In this document: piece by piece, positions 16,099 through 25,050 of the stretch | How the letters are laid out: every line of letters begins with the position of its first letter | Position numbering within the stretch: position 1 is the first letter of the stretch | Source: Spirochaetaceae bacterium | GTDB lineage: Bacteria > Spirochaetota > Spirochaetia > DSM-27196 > PWMO01 | Assembly (NCBI GenBank): GCA_007693485.1 | Contig: REDM01000196.1 | Location: 1 to 33,834, forward strand | Reading direction: 5' to 3' | Length of the DNA: 33,834 nucleotides | Translations under genes and position numbers: made by a program | Notes under the pieces: generated by a model | What the model was told of the DNA's origin: nothing | The model's input: only the letters and a program-made list of their open reading frames with translations | The model's database searches: none

Positions 16099-16827
16099 AT
16101 GTATCATCACCATGCCAGGCTATGGCGCGCGGGATGCGCGATCGCCCTTCTCCTTATCGCTCCCGTTTCGGGCGCGCCTGCACAGACAATCCCCGCGGTC
16201 ACAGAGTCCTCGCTCGGGGCCCGTCTGCAGCTTGCCGGTCAGGTAGTGTACCGCATTCCCGCACGTGAGCAGCTTCAGCCGTGGGCCAATCCCAATGGAT
16301 TGCAGCCTGCGGCGGCCGTGACCGATTCCACCGGGCAGCCGCAGTCGCTGGGAACGGTTTCCGCTTCGGGAGGACGGCTGGCGGTGGCAATCGACCCGCC
16401 ACCGGAGAACGTCCTGCTTCCCGTTTCTGAGTACCTCGGCGAGTTGGTGGGTCTGTTTACCGGCTCGTTTTTTGGCCCGGTACCGGTGCGACCGACCGCC
16501 GACAACCCCGATGCACGGGTGGTTCAGATTGGCGAGCTGGCTGTTCGCACGTCCTCAGGGGAGACAATCGGGGTCATTCATCGCCGGGCGGAGACTCGTA
16601 CCTCAAACTTCACGACCTACTGGATCTACAGCGACCGCGACGTCAATATCTCGGCGGTCGCGCAGGCGCCCGGGGTTGAGGGTGACATCGACCTGCGGCT
16701 GAAGCAGGGGTGGAATCGAGCCATCTACGGACTCATCTTCATCCGCGGACAGAACGGCCGCATCTCGCTTCGGAGCGCGGCCGAGCCCGCCGGACTGCAG
16801 TGGATCTACTGGCGGTGGCGCGAGTGA
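16099..16827 (+). CDS. Secreted protein of unknown function
   Basis: I do not recognise this 242-residue protein. ATG 16099 is preferred because a GGAG lies about 6 nt upstream and the first 30 residues form a Sec signal (positive start, hydrophobic core AIALLLIAPVSGA, cleavage probably after APAQ). The mature part contains a stretch LLPVSEYLGELVGLFTGSFFGPVP and a beta-rich C-terminal half with TTYWIYSDRDVNISAVA and DLRLKQGWNRAIYGLIF, ending in several tryptophans. The last motif resembles envelope proteins I associate with spirochaetes, where a strand-plus-KQGWN segment recurs. It is probably exported to the periplasm or surface. It shares strand with the mltF-like gene but probably has its own promoter. 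Confidence 0.65.
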   Translation: MYHHHARLWRAGCAIALLLIAPVSGAPAQTIPAVTESSLGARLQLAGQVVYRIPAREQLQPWANPNGLQPAAAVTDSTGQPQSLGTVSASGGRLAVAIDPPPENVLLPVSEYLGELVGLFTGSFFGPVPVRPTADNPDARVVQIGELAVRTSSGETIGVIHRRAETRTSNFTTYWIYSDRDVNISAVAQAPGVEGDIDLRLKQGWNRAIYGLIFIRGQNGRISLRSAAEPAGLQWIYWRWRE

Positions 16828-16897
16828 CCGGCCGCACCCGCCCGTCGAAGACTGACCGCGCGTCCTCCATGCACCATTCTTCTGTTCAGAAATCCGC

Positions 16898-17440
16898 TCA
16901 GATATCCGCGTACTCGTCGTAGAAGCGGCGCATGGCGCGTTCGCCGCGGCGGTCAACGTACAGCAGTACTCCAGGGTGGGGTTCCACCGCTACTCGTGAA
17001 CCGTTGGTGATTGCGCGAAATTGCGCCCGCGTCAGGGTGACCGTCAGGCGCTCGGTGACCGGTTCGCGGAAGCCACCGGACTGCGTTGGGTTGGGATCCC
17101 GGAGCCGAAGCAGCTCGCTGCCCACCCGGATCAGGACCACGCCCTCCATGAAGCGCCACTCTGGACCGGTGAAGACCACCGACAGGACGTACGCGTTGCC
17201 GCTGCCGTCTCTGGGGTCCACCACGCCGAGCTCGATGGTGTCGCTCTCGTCGCGGTAGACCACCAGTCGATGGATGAGGTAGTCATTTCCTGAGCGGCTG
17301 GTCTGTACCTGGTAGCTGATCGCACCGGAGTCCTCCAGCGAGGTTTCGGGTGCGGATCGGCACGAGACAACAAGAAACAGCGCGGCGACAGCCGCAGCTA
17401 CGGCACGCGAGACCGAACCTTTCCTACCCAACGTGTTCAC
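16898..17440 (-). CDS. Small lipoprotein of unknown function
   Basis: The 180-residue product has a signal region (residues 8-26) and a lipobox-like VVSC with C27, so it is likely lipid-modified. The rest is a beta-rich domain with no family I recognise: YQVQTSRSGNDYLIHRLVVYRD, VLSVVFTGPEWRFMEG and LTVTLTRAQFRAITNGSRV. The sequence resembles a small lipocalin-like or beta-sandwich fold, but this is only an impression. GTG 17440 is supported by AGGGGG 6-7 nt upstream. It is convergent with the preceding secreted-protein gene, 70 bp away, and lies 133 bp downstream of the ribokinase gene on the same strand. An 11-bp tandem repeat lies just upstream of it. Confidence 0.65.
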   Translation of the reverse strand: MNTLGRKGSVSRAVAAAVAALFLVVSCRSAPETSLEDSGAISYQVQTSRSGNDYLIHRLVVYRDESDTIELGVVDPRDGSGNAYVLSVVFTGPEWRFMEGVVLIRVGSELLRLRDPNPTQSGGFREPVTERLTVTLTRAQFRAITNGSRVAVEPHPGVLLYVDRRGERAMRRFYDEYADI

Positions 17441-17496
17441 CGATTACCCCCTGACGCCCCGATTTCCGGTGGCCGTGTATCCGAGTGTTACTCTAT

Positions 17497-17517
17497 CACG
17501 TTTCCGACACGTTTCCG
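17497..17517. repeat. Two 10-bp copies in 11-bp tandem phase
   Basis: CACGTTTCCG occurs at 17497-17506 and again at 17508-17517. The 11-bp period places both on the same helix face. It lies between the ribokinase and lipoprotein genes, about 57 bp upstream of the lipoprotein start, and could be a regulator-binding site. Confidence 0.5.
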
Positions 17518-17573
17518 GGAATTCTCCCGCGGACGTACTGCAATAATTGTGCGCACGCCGCGCTGATCGAGCT

Positions 17574-18497
17574 CTACCGCGACTGCTGTTCCACGAAGGC
17601 GCGTACCGCTGCCTCGGTGGGCATGGCCGCCTGGGCCCCAGCCGCCCGGCAGGCAAGCGCGCCCACGGCGTTGGCGTACCGTACCGCCTGCGGAAGTGGC
17701 TCACCAAGGCCGAGCGCCCAGGCGAGCCCCGCGTTAAAGGCGTCACCTGCGGCGGTGGTGTCCACCACTTCCACGGCAAAGCCGGGAACAGCAAGAAAAG
17801 CGCCATCGGAGAGGATGAATGCGCCCAGCGATCCCGCCTTGATCACCGCGTTTCGCGCGCCCATGGCCACGAGTTTTTCTGCGGCCCGGCGGGCGCTCTC
17901 TTCGTTGGTGACGGCAATGCCGGTGAGGATCTCGGCTTCGTGCGCGTTGGGGGTGAGATAGTCCACATGAGAGACGAGCGCCGACGAGAGCGTCTGCGCG
18001 GGCGCCGGATCGAGGATGGTGGCACAGCCAACCTCTTTGGCGACGCTGAGCGCGTACTCGGTGCTTTCCAGCGGAATCTCAAGCTGGAACAGGGCAAAAT
18101 CGCACTCGGCGATCTGATCGCGGGCGGCGTCGATGAAGGCAGCGTCTACGGTGCCGTTTGCGCCGGCAACAATGACGATGTGGTTCTCGCCGGAGGCATC
18201 CACCTCAATCGCGGCGATCCCCGTGGGTACGCCGGCAACGGTTTCCACGCTGTGATCGTGCACCCCTTCGGCAGTCAGCGTCCTGCGATAGCTCTCACCG
18301 AAGCCGTCGTCACCGATACGGCCGATCATGCGCACGTCGGCTTCCAGTCGTGCAAGGGCCACCGCCTGGTTGGCACCCTTTCCGCCGGGATGGGTTGCGA
18401 ACGCGGTCCCCACCAGGGTTTCCCCCGGCCGGGGAAAGCGGTCAACGTTGACCACGAGGTCCATGTTCAGGCTTCCAATCACGCAGAACTTCGCCAT
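17574..18497 (-). CDS. rbsK: Ribokinase (PfkB family sugar kinase)
   Basis: This 307-residue cytoplasmic enzyme should phosphorylate D-ribose (or a similar sugar) at O5 with ATP. Signatures: GSLNMDLVV at the N-terminus, HPGGKGANQAVALARL for sugar binding (about residue 35-50), and DTTAAGDAFNAGLAWALG near the C-terminus with the catalytic aspartate in the second PfkB motif. Length matches ribokinase. ATG 18497 follows AAGGAG at good distance; a longer open frame upstream lies inside the quinone reductase gene and is not used. It is 10 bp after that gene and is the last member of the aspS-serA-cyclophilin-reductase-kinase series. No ribose transporter is adjacent. Confidence 0.9.
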   Translation of the reverse strand: MAKFCVIGSLNMDLVVNVDRFPRPGETLVGTAFATHPGGKGANQAVALARLEADVRMIGRIGDDGFGESYRRTLTAEGVHDHSVETVAGVPTGIAAIEVDASGENHIVIVAGANGTVDAAFIDAARDQIAECDFALFQLEIPLESTEYALSVAKEVGCATILDPAPAQTLSSALVSHVDYLTPNAHEAEILTGIAVTNEESARRAAEKLVAMGARNAVIKAGSLGAFILSDGAFLAVPGFAVEVVDTTAAGDAFNAGLAWALGLGEPLPQAVRYANAVGALACRAAGAQAAMPTEAAVRAFVEQQSR

Positions 18498-18507
18498 GGT
18501 GTCTCCT

Positions 18508-19485
18508 TCAGGGCAGGAGCACGGTGGAACCGGTGGTCTTGCGTGATTCCAGATCGCGGTGCGCCTGCGCCACGTCGATGAGCGCATACTCCTGGTTGAT
18601 TGCCGGTTGTATGGCACCCTTGGCAATTGCAGCAAACAGCTCGTCGGATGCAGAGAGCAGATCGGCTCGAGCGGCAACGTAGTGAAACAGGGTGGGCCGG
18701 GTGAGGAAGATCGATCCTTTCTGGCTGAGGGTAGCCGGTTCAACCGGGGGTACCGGTCCCGACGCGTTGCCGAAGGTCACCATCATGCCCAGGGGGCGCA
18801 GGCAGTCGAGCGATCCCTCGAAGGTGTCTTTTCCCACCGAGTCGTAGACCGCCGGCACCCCGGCGCCGCTGGTGATACGTTTCACCTCGGCGACGAAGTC
18901 CTGCGTGGTGTAGTCGATTGTGTGGGTGCAACCGTACTCTTTGGCGAGCGCCGCCTTCTCCGGCGATCCAACCGTGCCAATGACGGTGGCCCCAAGGGAC
19001 CGGGCCCAGCTGCAGAGGATCAGGCCCACGCCACCGGCGGCTGCGTGCACCAGAATGGTGTCTCCCGACTGCACCCGGTAGGTGCGGCGCAACAGATAGT
19101 GAGCGGTGAGACCCCGGAGCATCATTGCCGCGGCCGTTGTTTCGCTGATGCCGTCGGGGAGCTTCACGCAGCGGTCGGCGGGCACTACGCGCTGCTCGGC
19201 GTAGGCCCCCTGCACCGCACTCACGTAGGCCACCCGGTCTCCAACGGTGAGGTCGGTGACGCCTCCGCCCAAAGCCTCCACAACGCCCGCCGCTTCTGCG
19301 CCGAGCCCGTGTGGGAGCGATGGCAATTTATAAAGCCCGTTTCGGAAGTAGACATCCACAAAGTTGAGGCCTACGGCGGTCTGCCGCAGAAGCACCTCGC
19401 CGTCGGCGGGAGGAACGGTGTCTACCTCAATCCACTGCATGACCTCGGGGCCCCCCGTCTGTTCGATCCGAATTGCGTTTGGCAT
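18508..19485 (-). CDS. NADPH:quinone oxidoreductase (MDR family)
   Basis: The 325-residue protein is a zinc-independent medium-chain dehydrogenase/reductase of the quinone reductase type. It opens with IRIEQTGGPEVMQWIEVD, has GLNFVDVYFRNGLYK and the quinone-reductase GLGAEAAGVVEALGGGV. The nucleotide fold carries HAAAGGVGLILCSWARSLGA near residue 150. The cysteine and histidine zinc ligands of alcohol dehydrogenases are absent. It probably reduces quinones or reactive carbonyl compounds with NADPH in the cytoplasm. AAGGAG lies 7 nt before ATG 19485. It is 27 bp after the cyclophilin gene and 10 bp before ribokinase, within one probable operon. Confidence 0.9.
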   Translation of the reverse strand: MPNAIRIEQTGGPEVMQWIEVDTVPPADGEVLLRQTAVGLNFVDVYFRNGLYKLPSLPHGLGAEAAGVVEALGGGVTDLTVGDRVAYVSAVQGAYAEQRVVPADRCVKLPDGISETTAAAMMLRGLTAHYLLRRTYRVQSGDTILVHAAAGGVGLILCSWARSLGATVIGTVGSPEKAALAKEYGCTHTIDYTTQDFVAEVKRITSGAGVPAVYDSVGKDTFEGSLDCLRPLGMMVTFGNASGPVPPVEPATLSQKGSIFLTRPTLFHYVAARADLLSASDELFAAIAKGAIQPAINQEYALIDVAQAHRDLESRKTTGSTVLLP

Positions 19486-19512
19486 GATCCGCTCCTTCTT
19501 GCGTGAAGCCGC

Positions 19513-20148
19513 TTACCGGCGGCCGGTCGTCTGGGCACGAAGCTGGTCGAAACTCTCCTGCGTCACCTGGAAGGCCTGAGCGGACGCTCCAATCCGCTCG
19601 ATGGTTACCCGTTCGATGCGGTCGCCCTGGCGGATCGCGTTGACCACATCCTGTCCCGAGACCACGTGGCCAAAGACTGCGTGCCCTCCGTCGAGCCACG
19701 GAGTGGCGTTGTGGGTAATGAAGAACTGGCTGCCGTTGGTGTTGGGGCCACGGTTGGCCATCGAGAGTACGCCCGCCCGGCTGTGTCGCAACTGAGGATG
19801 AATCTCATCGGCAAAGGTGTATCCCGGCCCTCCGGTTCCGTTGCCGGCAGGATCCCCACCCTGGATCATGAAGTTGTCGATCACGCGGTGAAAGGTGAGT
19901 CCGTCATAGAACCGTACCCCGGCGCCGCGACTGTGCGTGATGGTCCCCTCGGCCAGGCCGACGAAATTTGCCACGGTCAGCGGAACGCGGTCATGTTCGA
20001 GGCGCAGCAGGATCTCTCCCCGCGTGGTCTGCATGCGGGCGTACACCCCGTCGGGAAGCTGCTGCGACACCGCGGTGGGTGCGGGCCACAGGAATGCCAC
20101 GAATGCGATCAGTATCGCTGTGCCAATTCGATATCGAGTTTGTCTCAT
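19513..20148 (-). CDS. Exported cyclophilin-type peptidyl-prolyl isomerase
   Basis: The 211-residue protein has a Sec signal (residues about 8-29, likely cleaved after AVSQ) and a complete cyclophilin domain. Motifs: [20 protein letters not shown] with the catalytic-site [23 protein letters not shown], and [15 protein letters not shown], whose Trp is the cyclosporin-site residue. It should speed proline isomerisation in the periplasm during folding of exported proteins. ATG 20148 is chosen for the strong AAGGAGG upstream and the signal peptide that follows. It lies 40 bp downstream of serA and 27 bp upstream of the quinone reductase. Confidence 0.93.
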   Translation of the reverse strand: MRQTRYRIGTAILIAFVAFLWPAPTAVSQQLPDGVYARMQTTRGEILLRLEHDRVPLTVANFVGLAEGTITHSRGAGVRFYDGLTFHRVIDNFMIQGGDPAGNGTGGPGYTFADEIHPQLRHSRAGVLSMANRGPNTNGSQFFITHNATPWLDGGHAVFGHVVSGQDVVNAIRQGDRIERVTIERIGASAQAFQVTQESFDQLRAQTTGRR

Positions 20149-20188
20149 GGGAGTTTCCTCCTTGGTTTTTCGTTCCGCAGTACGCGGC

Positions 20189-21370
20189 TTATTCGGTTCC
20201 ATGCGGCTTGATTTCGCGCACCATGATGACGCCATCAATTGCCCGCATGCGTGCGACCGCCTCGGGCGACAGGTTGCCCGCGATGTCGATGATATTATAC
20301 GCCATTTCGCCCTTATGGCGGTTGAGCAGATCGAGAATGTTCTGCTCTTCCTGAGCGAGGATGGCGGTGATCTGGCCGACCATGTTGGGGATGTTGCGGT
20401 TGGCAACGATGAGTCGGCCGTTCTCGGACGGTGCCATCTCGCAGTCGGGGAAATTCACCGAGTTTTTGATGTTGCCAGTTACCAGGTAGTCTCGAAGCTG
20501 ACGCGCCGCCATGATTGCGCAGTTCTCCTCCGCTTCGGGAGTGGATGCTCCAAGGTGTGGGACGGGAAGAACCCGCTCGTTTGCCAGTAACTCCTCGGTG
20601 GGAAAATCGGTAACGTAGCTTCCTACGGCTCCCGAATCGAGTGCCGATAGGAGTGCCGGGTCGTCAACCAGTCCGCCCCGGGCGAAGTTGAGTAACCGGA
20701 CGCCCTTCTTCATCCGCCCGATCGACTCGGGGTTTACCATGTTTCGGGTGCCATTGTTCAGGGGAACGTGCAGGGTGATGTAATCGCTCTGCGAAAAGAG
20801 CTGATCGAGGTTGGACGCCCGTTGTACCGAGCGCGACAGCCCCCACGCCGACTCTACCGAGAGGTAAGGATCGTAGCCAATCACCCTCATGCCCAGCGCT
20901 TCGGCCGCGTTGCAGACCATGACACCGATCGCCCCGAGACCCACCACGCCAAGGGTCTTGCCGGAAATCTCGGGGCCGGCAAATGCACCTTTCCCTTTTT
21001 CCACCAGCGATTCCACTTCATCGCCGCTACCCTGAAGCGTCCGCGTCCAGGTAATCCCTTGCACGATCTGACGCGCGCTGAGAAGAAGGCCGGCAATCAC
21101 CAGCTCTTTCACGCTGTTTGCGTTGGCGCCGGGGGTGTTAAACACCACGATTCCGCGCTCGCTGGATCGATCAACCGGAATGTTGTTGTATCCGGCGCCT
21201 GCTCGTGCAATCGCCTTGAGACTCGGGGAGATCTCCATCTCGTTGAGGTCGGCGCTTCGGACCAGGATGCCGTCCGGGTTGGCCTCATCAGCGCTCACGT
21301 GAAAGCCGGCTTCCTTGAGAACGGCGAGACCCGCCGGCGCGATCTTGTTATAGGTGCGTATGCGAAACAT
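20189..21370 (-). CDS. serA: D-3-phosphoglycerate dehydrogenase
   Basis: The 393-residue enzyme starts serine synthesis by oxidising 3-phosphoglycerate with NAD. It has the substrate domain ([23 protein letters not shown]), the NAD fold [12 protein letters not shown] near residue 145, the catalytic-helix [13 protein letters not shown] and the histidine segment [17 protein letters not shown]-terminal ACT domain (about 320-390; [19 protein letters not shown]) suggests feedback by serine or another amino acid. GGAG sits just before ATG 21370, within a 9-bp gap after aspS. It is the short ACT form rather than the long form with an extra intervening domain. serB and serC are not in the window. Confidence 0.95.
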   Translation of the reverse strand: MFRIRTYNKIAPAGLAVLKEAGFHVSADEANPDGILVRSADLNEMEISPSLKAIARAGAGYNNIPVDRSSERGIVVFNTPGANANSVKELVIAGLLLSARQIVQGITWTRTLQGSGDEVESLVEKGKGAFAGPEISGKTLGVVGLGAIGVMVCNAAEALGMRVIGYDPYLSVESAWGLSRSVQRASNLDQLFSQSDYITLHVPLNNGTRNMVNPESIGRMKKGVRLLNFARGGLVDDPALLSALDSGAVGSYVTDFPTEELLANERVLPVPHLGASTPEAEENCAIMAARQLRDYLVTGNIKNSVNFPDCEMAPSENGRLIVANRNIPNMVGQITAILAQEEQNILDLLNRHKGEMAYNIIDIAGNLSPEAVARMRAIDGVIMVREIKPHGTE

Positions 21371-21379
21371 GGCGGCTCC

Positions 21380-23167
21380 TCAGCTGGTGGGTGGCTCTTC
21401 TGTCGCGATGATTTTCAGGCCAAGTTCATCGAGCTGGCGCTGGTCCACTTCCGAAGGGGACTCGTCCATCAATGAAACACCTGCGGTGTTCTTGGGGAAG
21501 GCGATCACTTCGCGAATGCTCGACTCGCCGGCCATGATCATCACCAGGCGGTCCAGCCCCGGAGCAATGCCGCCGTGCGGCGGTGGGCCGTACTGGAAGG
21601 CCTCAAGCAGGAAGCCGAAGCGGCGACGCGCCTCTTCCTCGGAGAACCCCACAATATTGAACACGCGCCGTTGCAGGGCGGGGTCGTGAATTCTGATCGA
21701 TCCGGATGCGAGCTCGAAGCCGTTGCAGACCAGGTCGTAGAGGTCTCCCTTGACCGCGCCGGGGTCGCGCTCCATGCTCTCCAGGAAGCGCTCCTGCGGC
21801 ATGGTAAACATGTGGTGTGCCGCTTCCCAGCGGTTCTCCTCTTCGTTCCAGTCAAACATGGGAAAATCGATGATCCACGCGAAGCTGAACTTCGCCGGAT
21901 CGCAGAGTCCCAGATCGCGGCCCAGCCGGGTCCGCACTGCGCCCAGGGCGGTGCAGGCGGTTTTCCAGCTGTCTGCTACGAAGAGCAGCAGGTCGCCCGC
22001 GGCGGCACCCAGTGCGCGGATGATCTCGTCAGCACGCGGCGCAAAGAACTTGGCGATGCCGCCTTCGAGCTGGTCGGGTGCCGGCACCTTCATCCACGCG
22101 AGGCCCTTGGCGCCGTAGGTCTTGGCCACATCTTCGAGGTCGGTGATCTGCTTGCGCGAGTACTCTCCGCATCCCGGCGCCCGCAGCACCTTCACCGCGC
22201 CACCCGAGGAGAGCACCGACTCAAACACGCCAAAGCCGCTTCCTTCCACGAAGGGGGCAAAATCAGCGAGCTCCATATCGTAGCGGAGCTCCGGTTTGTC
22301 GGAACCGTATCGGTTCATGGCGTCGTCGTAGGCGAGGCGGCGGAAGGGCGTCTGGAGCTCCACCCCAAGGGCACCGCGGAACACGTGGCTCATCATGCCC
22401 TCGACGACGGCAAAGACGTCGTCCTTGGAGACGAAGCTCATCTCGATGTCGATCTGGGTGTGCTCGAGCTGCCGGTCGCCGCGGGCGTCCTCATCGCGGT
22501 AGCAGTGGGGAAGCTGAAAGTAGCGGTCAAACCCCGACACCATGAGAATCTGCTTGAACAGCTGGGGTGACTGCGGCAGCGCGTAGAACTTGCCGTTCTG
22601 CAGCCGCGACGGAACCAGAAAATCGCGTGCGCCTTCGGGCGTGGACTTGATCAGGGTTGGGGTCTCGATCTCGTAGAAGCCCTGGCCGTTGAGGTAGTCG
22701 CGGACCAGAAAGGCCACGTCGTGCCGGAGCTTCATCTTGCGCTGCATGCTGAACGAGCGAAGGTCGAGATAGCGATACTTGAGGCGCAGCTCGTCGCGCG
22801 CGTCGCTCTTGTCGTCGATCATGAAGGGGAGGGTGTCGCAGGTCGAGAGCACCTTGATGCCGGTGACCGCCACTTCGATCTCGCCGGTGGTCATTTCGCG
22901 GTTGATCATTGCCTCGGGGCGCGCGCGCACCGTTCCGGTGACGGCGATGCAGTACTCGTTTTTCAACCCTTCCGCCGCCTCGCGCACCGCGGCCGCGGCG
23001 TCCTCATCCACCACCAGCTGGGTGATACCATACCGGTCGCGCAGGCTGATGAACTTCACCCCGCCGTGATCCCGAAACCGGTGAACCCATCCGTTTAACG
23101 TGACTACTTCTCCCGCACGAGCCCCCAAGAGCTCGCCACAGGTGGCGGTCCGCTTCATGTCTTCCAT
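21380..23167 (-). CDS. aspS: Aspartyl-tRNA synthetase
   Basis: This 595-residue class II synthetase charges tRNA with aspartate. It has the anticodon-binding OB fold (about 15-110; GWVHRFRDHGGVKFISLRDR), motif 2 HCYRDEDARGDRQ, the bacterial insertion domain and motif 3 GGIAPGLDRLVMIMAG. Its length is normal for bacterial AspRS. The OB-fold RDHG carries His where discriminating enzymes such as E. coli have Leu, which hints at a non-discriminating AspRS. Two starts are possible, 23167 and 23158. Neither has a good Shine-Dalgarno. A TTGGCC-17-TACAGT promoter ends 7 nt before 23167, favouring that start on a leaderless mRNA. It heads the probable aspS-serA-cyclophilin-reductase-ribokinase operon. 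Confidence 0.97.
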   Translation of the reverse strand: MEDMKRTATCGELLGARAGEVVTLNGWVHRFRDHGGVKFISLRDRYGITQLVVDEDAAAAVREAAEGLKNEYCIAVTGTVRARPEAMINREMTTGEIEVAVTGIKVLSTCDTLPFMIDDKSDARDELRLKYRYLDLRSFSMQRKMKLRHDVAFLVRDYLNGQGFYEIETPTLIKSTPEGARDFLVPSRLQNGKFYALPQSPQLFKQILMVSGFDRYFQLPHCYRDEDARGDRQLEHTQIDIEMSFVSKDDVFAVVEGMMSHVFRGALGVELQTPFRRLAYDDAMNRYGSDKPELRYDMELADFAPFVEGSGFGVFESVLSSGGAVKVLRAPGCGEYSRKQITDLEDVAKTYGAKGLAWMKVPAPDQLEGGIAKFFAPRADEIIRALGAAAGDLLLFVADSWKTACTALGAVRTRLGRDLGLCDPAKFSFAWIIDFPMFDWNEEENRWEAAHHMFTMPQERFLESMERDPGAVKGDLYDLVCNGFELASGSIRIHDPALQRRVFNIVGFSEEEARRRFGFLLEAFQYGPPPHGGIAPGLDRLVMIMAGESSIREVIAFPKNTAGVSLMDESPSEVDQRQLDELGLKIIATEEPPTS

Positions 23168-23174
23168 GCCCGGC

Positions 23175-23203
23175 ACTGTATCACGCCGGCCACGGATGGC
23201 CAA
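23175..23203 (-). promoter_or_regulatory. Candidate aspS promoter
   Basis: On the minus strand, TTGGCC (23198-23203) and TACAGT (23175-23180), each 4 of 6, are spaced 17 bp. The -10 ends 7 nt before ATG 23167. A GC-rich bulged hairpin (23206-23237: GCCGGG/CCCGGC outside, CCGCC/GGCGG inside) lies just upstream, between the HIT gene and aspS, without a T-run. Confidence 0.4.
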
Positions 23204-23274
23204 GTGCCGGGCCGCCAAGGATGGCGGAAGACCCGGCCAACAACAGAACGGAAAAGTGCCCGGACCGCGGTCGG

Positions 23275-23622
23275 TTATCCCGGGGGCCAGCCGAGCTTGC
23301 GGCCTCCGAGGATGTGGGCGTGGATGTACGGCACGGTTTGCAGGGCGTCGGAGCCGGTGTTGAAGACCACGCGGTAGCCGCCCTCTTCCAGGCCGAGTTT
23401 TGCGGCTGCCTTCGACACGCCCTGCATGAATGAGGCGACCACCGACGGGTCTGCGTGCTGCAGATCGGCAAAGCTCTGCATGCGCTTCCGGGGGATCACC
23501 AGCACGTGGACCGGCGCCTGCGGACTGATGTCGCGGAAGGCGTAGACGTGTTCGTCCTCATAGACCGCCTCGGACGGGATCTCCTTCGCCAGGATCTTGT
23601 CGAAGATGGTGGGTTCAGACAT
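23275..23622 (-). CDS. HIT-family nucleotide hydrolase (HinT-like)
   Basis: The 115-residue protein is a HinT-branch histidine triad protein, likely a purine nucleoside phosphoramidase or AMP-lysine hydrolase. Its layout is standard: IFDKILAKEIPSEAVYED at the start, PVHVLVIPRKR in the middle, VFNTGSDALQTVPYIHAHILGGR at the end. The triad HxHxH reads Y99-I-H101-A-H103, so the first histidine is tyrosine. The nucleophilic middle histidine (H101) and the third are kept, so activity is plausible. AAGGAGG precedes ATG 23622, and the start overlaps the 3' end of the symporter gene by 8 bp, so the two are translationally coupled. Confidence 0.92.
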   Translation of the reverse strand: MSEPTIFDKILAKEIPSEAVYEDEHVYAFRDISPQAPVHVLVIPRKRMQSFADLQHADPSVVASFMQGVSKAAAKLGLEEGGYRVVFNTGSDALQTVPYIHAHILGGRKLGWPPG

Positions 23623-25006
23623 CGCTTCCTCCTTTTGTTGCGTCCTGTTCCGCCTCGCGGCGGCGGATGATCTCCATGATCTCGTCGTACCGGGCGCGCG
23701 TGATGGGATAGAACGACAGTACGATCACGCCGGCAATAAAGAAGAGCGCCGGAATCGGGCCGGTGAGCATCCGGATGCCCAGGCGGGCGAGGTCGGTCTG
23801 CACGGGCTGCGGGATGGCGGCGGTTGGCTCCTGGTAGCCGAAGGCGGCGAGCACCCAGCCGGTCAGCGCGATGCCCAGGGCCTGGCCGCTCTTGCTGACA
23901 AAGGTCCACATGCCGTAGAAGACCCCCTCCCGGCGGTTTCCGGTTTCGGCGTAGTCGTACTCCACAACGTCGGGCACCATGGCAAAGGGCATCACGTACT
24001 GGGTGGCAAAGCCAATACCGGCCACAAACATCACCACAAACGCAAACCGCATCCCCAGGATGTGGCCAAAGAAGAAAAACGCAATCACGGAGGCGGCGAA
24101 GATCAGCATGCCAATGTTGTAGCAGCGCTTCTTGCCGAGGCGCTCGGAGATCTTCACCCAGATTGGAATGAAGATGATGCTCGACAGCAGCAGGATGGGC
24201 AGTGCGATCTGGAAGCCGCCTTCGTCGCCGTAGATATTGCCAAAGTAATAGAGCAGCCCCGCCTGAATGATGTTGATGCCGGTGATGTGGAGCGACCACG
24301 GAATCAGGGCGGTCAGGAAGGGCTTCATGCGAAGCACCTGCAGGTAGCTCTTCACCACGTTGATCCGCTCGGGGACTCGGGTCAGAACCGGCTCGCGCAC
24401 CACAAAGAAGGTCACCAGGGCGGTGGCCATCATGATTCCGCCCATCACTCCGCCCATCAGCGTCCAGCCGGCGTCGCTTCCGCCGCCCGCCTGGACCAGC
24501 GGCAGCACCCCCGCCGCCCCAATGAAGGTTCCCACCACGGCAAAGACCATGCGGTATCCATTGAGCGTGGTTCGTTCGTCAAAGTCCGCGGTGAGCTCGG
24601 GGGTGAGTGCGCCGTAGGGAATGTTGACCAGGGTGTAAGTGGTGTTGAGAACACAATAGACGATGGCAACGTAAATAAAGAGGGTGAGCTGGTTGTCCGC
24701 CCGAAGCGGGGTGAACATCCAGATCATGGAGAGAAAGAGCGTCAGCGAGCCCACAAAGATATAGGGGCGCCGACGCCCCCATCGGCTCTTGGTGCGGTCG
24801 GAGAGGTAGCCCACCGCGGGATCGGTGACCGCGTCCCAGAACTTCCCGATCATCAGGGCGGTTCCGGCGAGGCCCGCGCGGAGGCCCACAACGTCGGTCA
24901 GGAAGAACAGCAGGTAGAACCCCATGATGGTGAAAAACAGATTCCCACCGAGATCGCAGATTCCGAATCCGACCTTCACGCCGGTTGAGAGCGATGCGTG
25001 CTTCAT
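23615..25006 (-). CDS. GPH-type sugar:cation symporter (MelB-like)
   Basis: The 463-residue protein has about twelve membrane spans and belongs to the glycoside-pentoside-hexuronide:cation symporter family of the major facilitator superfamily. The family signature DAVTDPAVGYLSDRTKSRWGRRRPYI lies between helices 2 and 3 (about residues 55-80), with Asp residues expected to bind Na+ or H+. The start FGICDLGGNLFFTIMGFYLLFF is typical. The sugar is not predictable, and no glycosidase is next to it. GGAGG precedes ATG 25006. The HIT gene overlaps its end by 8 bp. A palindromic element with three GGACCG half-sites lies at 25051-25081, around a good -10. Confidence 0.92.
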   Translation of the reverse strand: MKHASLSTGVKVGFGICDLGGNLFFTIMGFYLLFFLTDVVGLRAGLAGTALMIGKFWDAVTDPAVGYLSDRTKSRWGRRRPYIFVGSLTLFLSMIWMFTPLRADNQLTLFIYVAIVYCVLNTTYTLVNIPYGALTPELTADFDERTTLNGYRMVFAVVGTFIGAAGVLPLVQAGGGSDAGWTLMGGVMGGIMMATALVTFFVVREPVLTRVPERINVVKSYLQVLRMKPFLTALIPWSLHITGINIIQAGLLYYFGNIYGDEGGFQIALPILLLSSIIFIPIWVKISERLGKKRCYNIGMLIFAASVIAFFFFGHILGMRFAFVVMFVAGIGFATQYVMPFAMVPDVVEYDYAETGNRREGVFYGMWTFVSKSGQALGIALTGWVLAAFGYQEPTAAIPQPVQTDLARLGIRMLTGPIPALFFIAGVIVLSFYPITRARYDEIMEIIRRREAEQDATKGGSDV

Positions 25007-25050
25007 GCCGTCCTCCTGTCGAGCGCGGCCGTTCGCGACCGCTGTTATTG

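Noticed and set aside
16898-17440. Plus-strand open frames opposite the small lipoprotein
   Set aside because: The minus-strand frame has a signal peptide, lipobox and SD; the opposite frames have none.
23597-24988. 463-codon plus-strand open frame opposite the sugar symporter
   Set aside because: Antisense shadow of a clear membrane transporter; the translation is rich in His and Gly with no domain.
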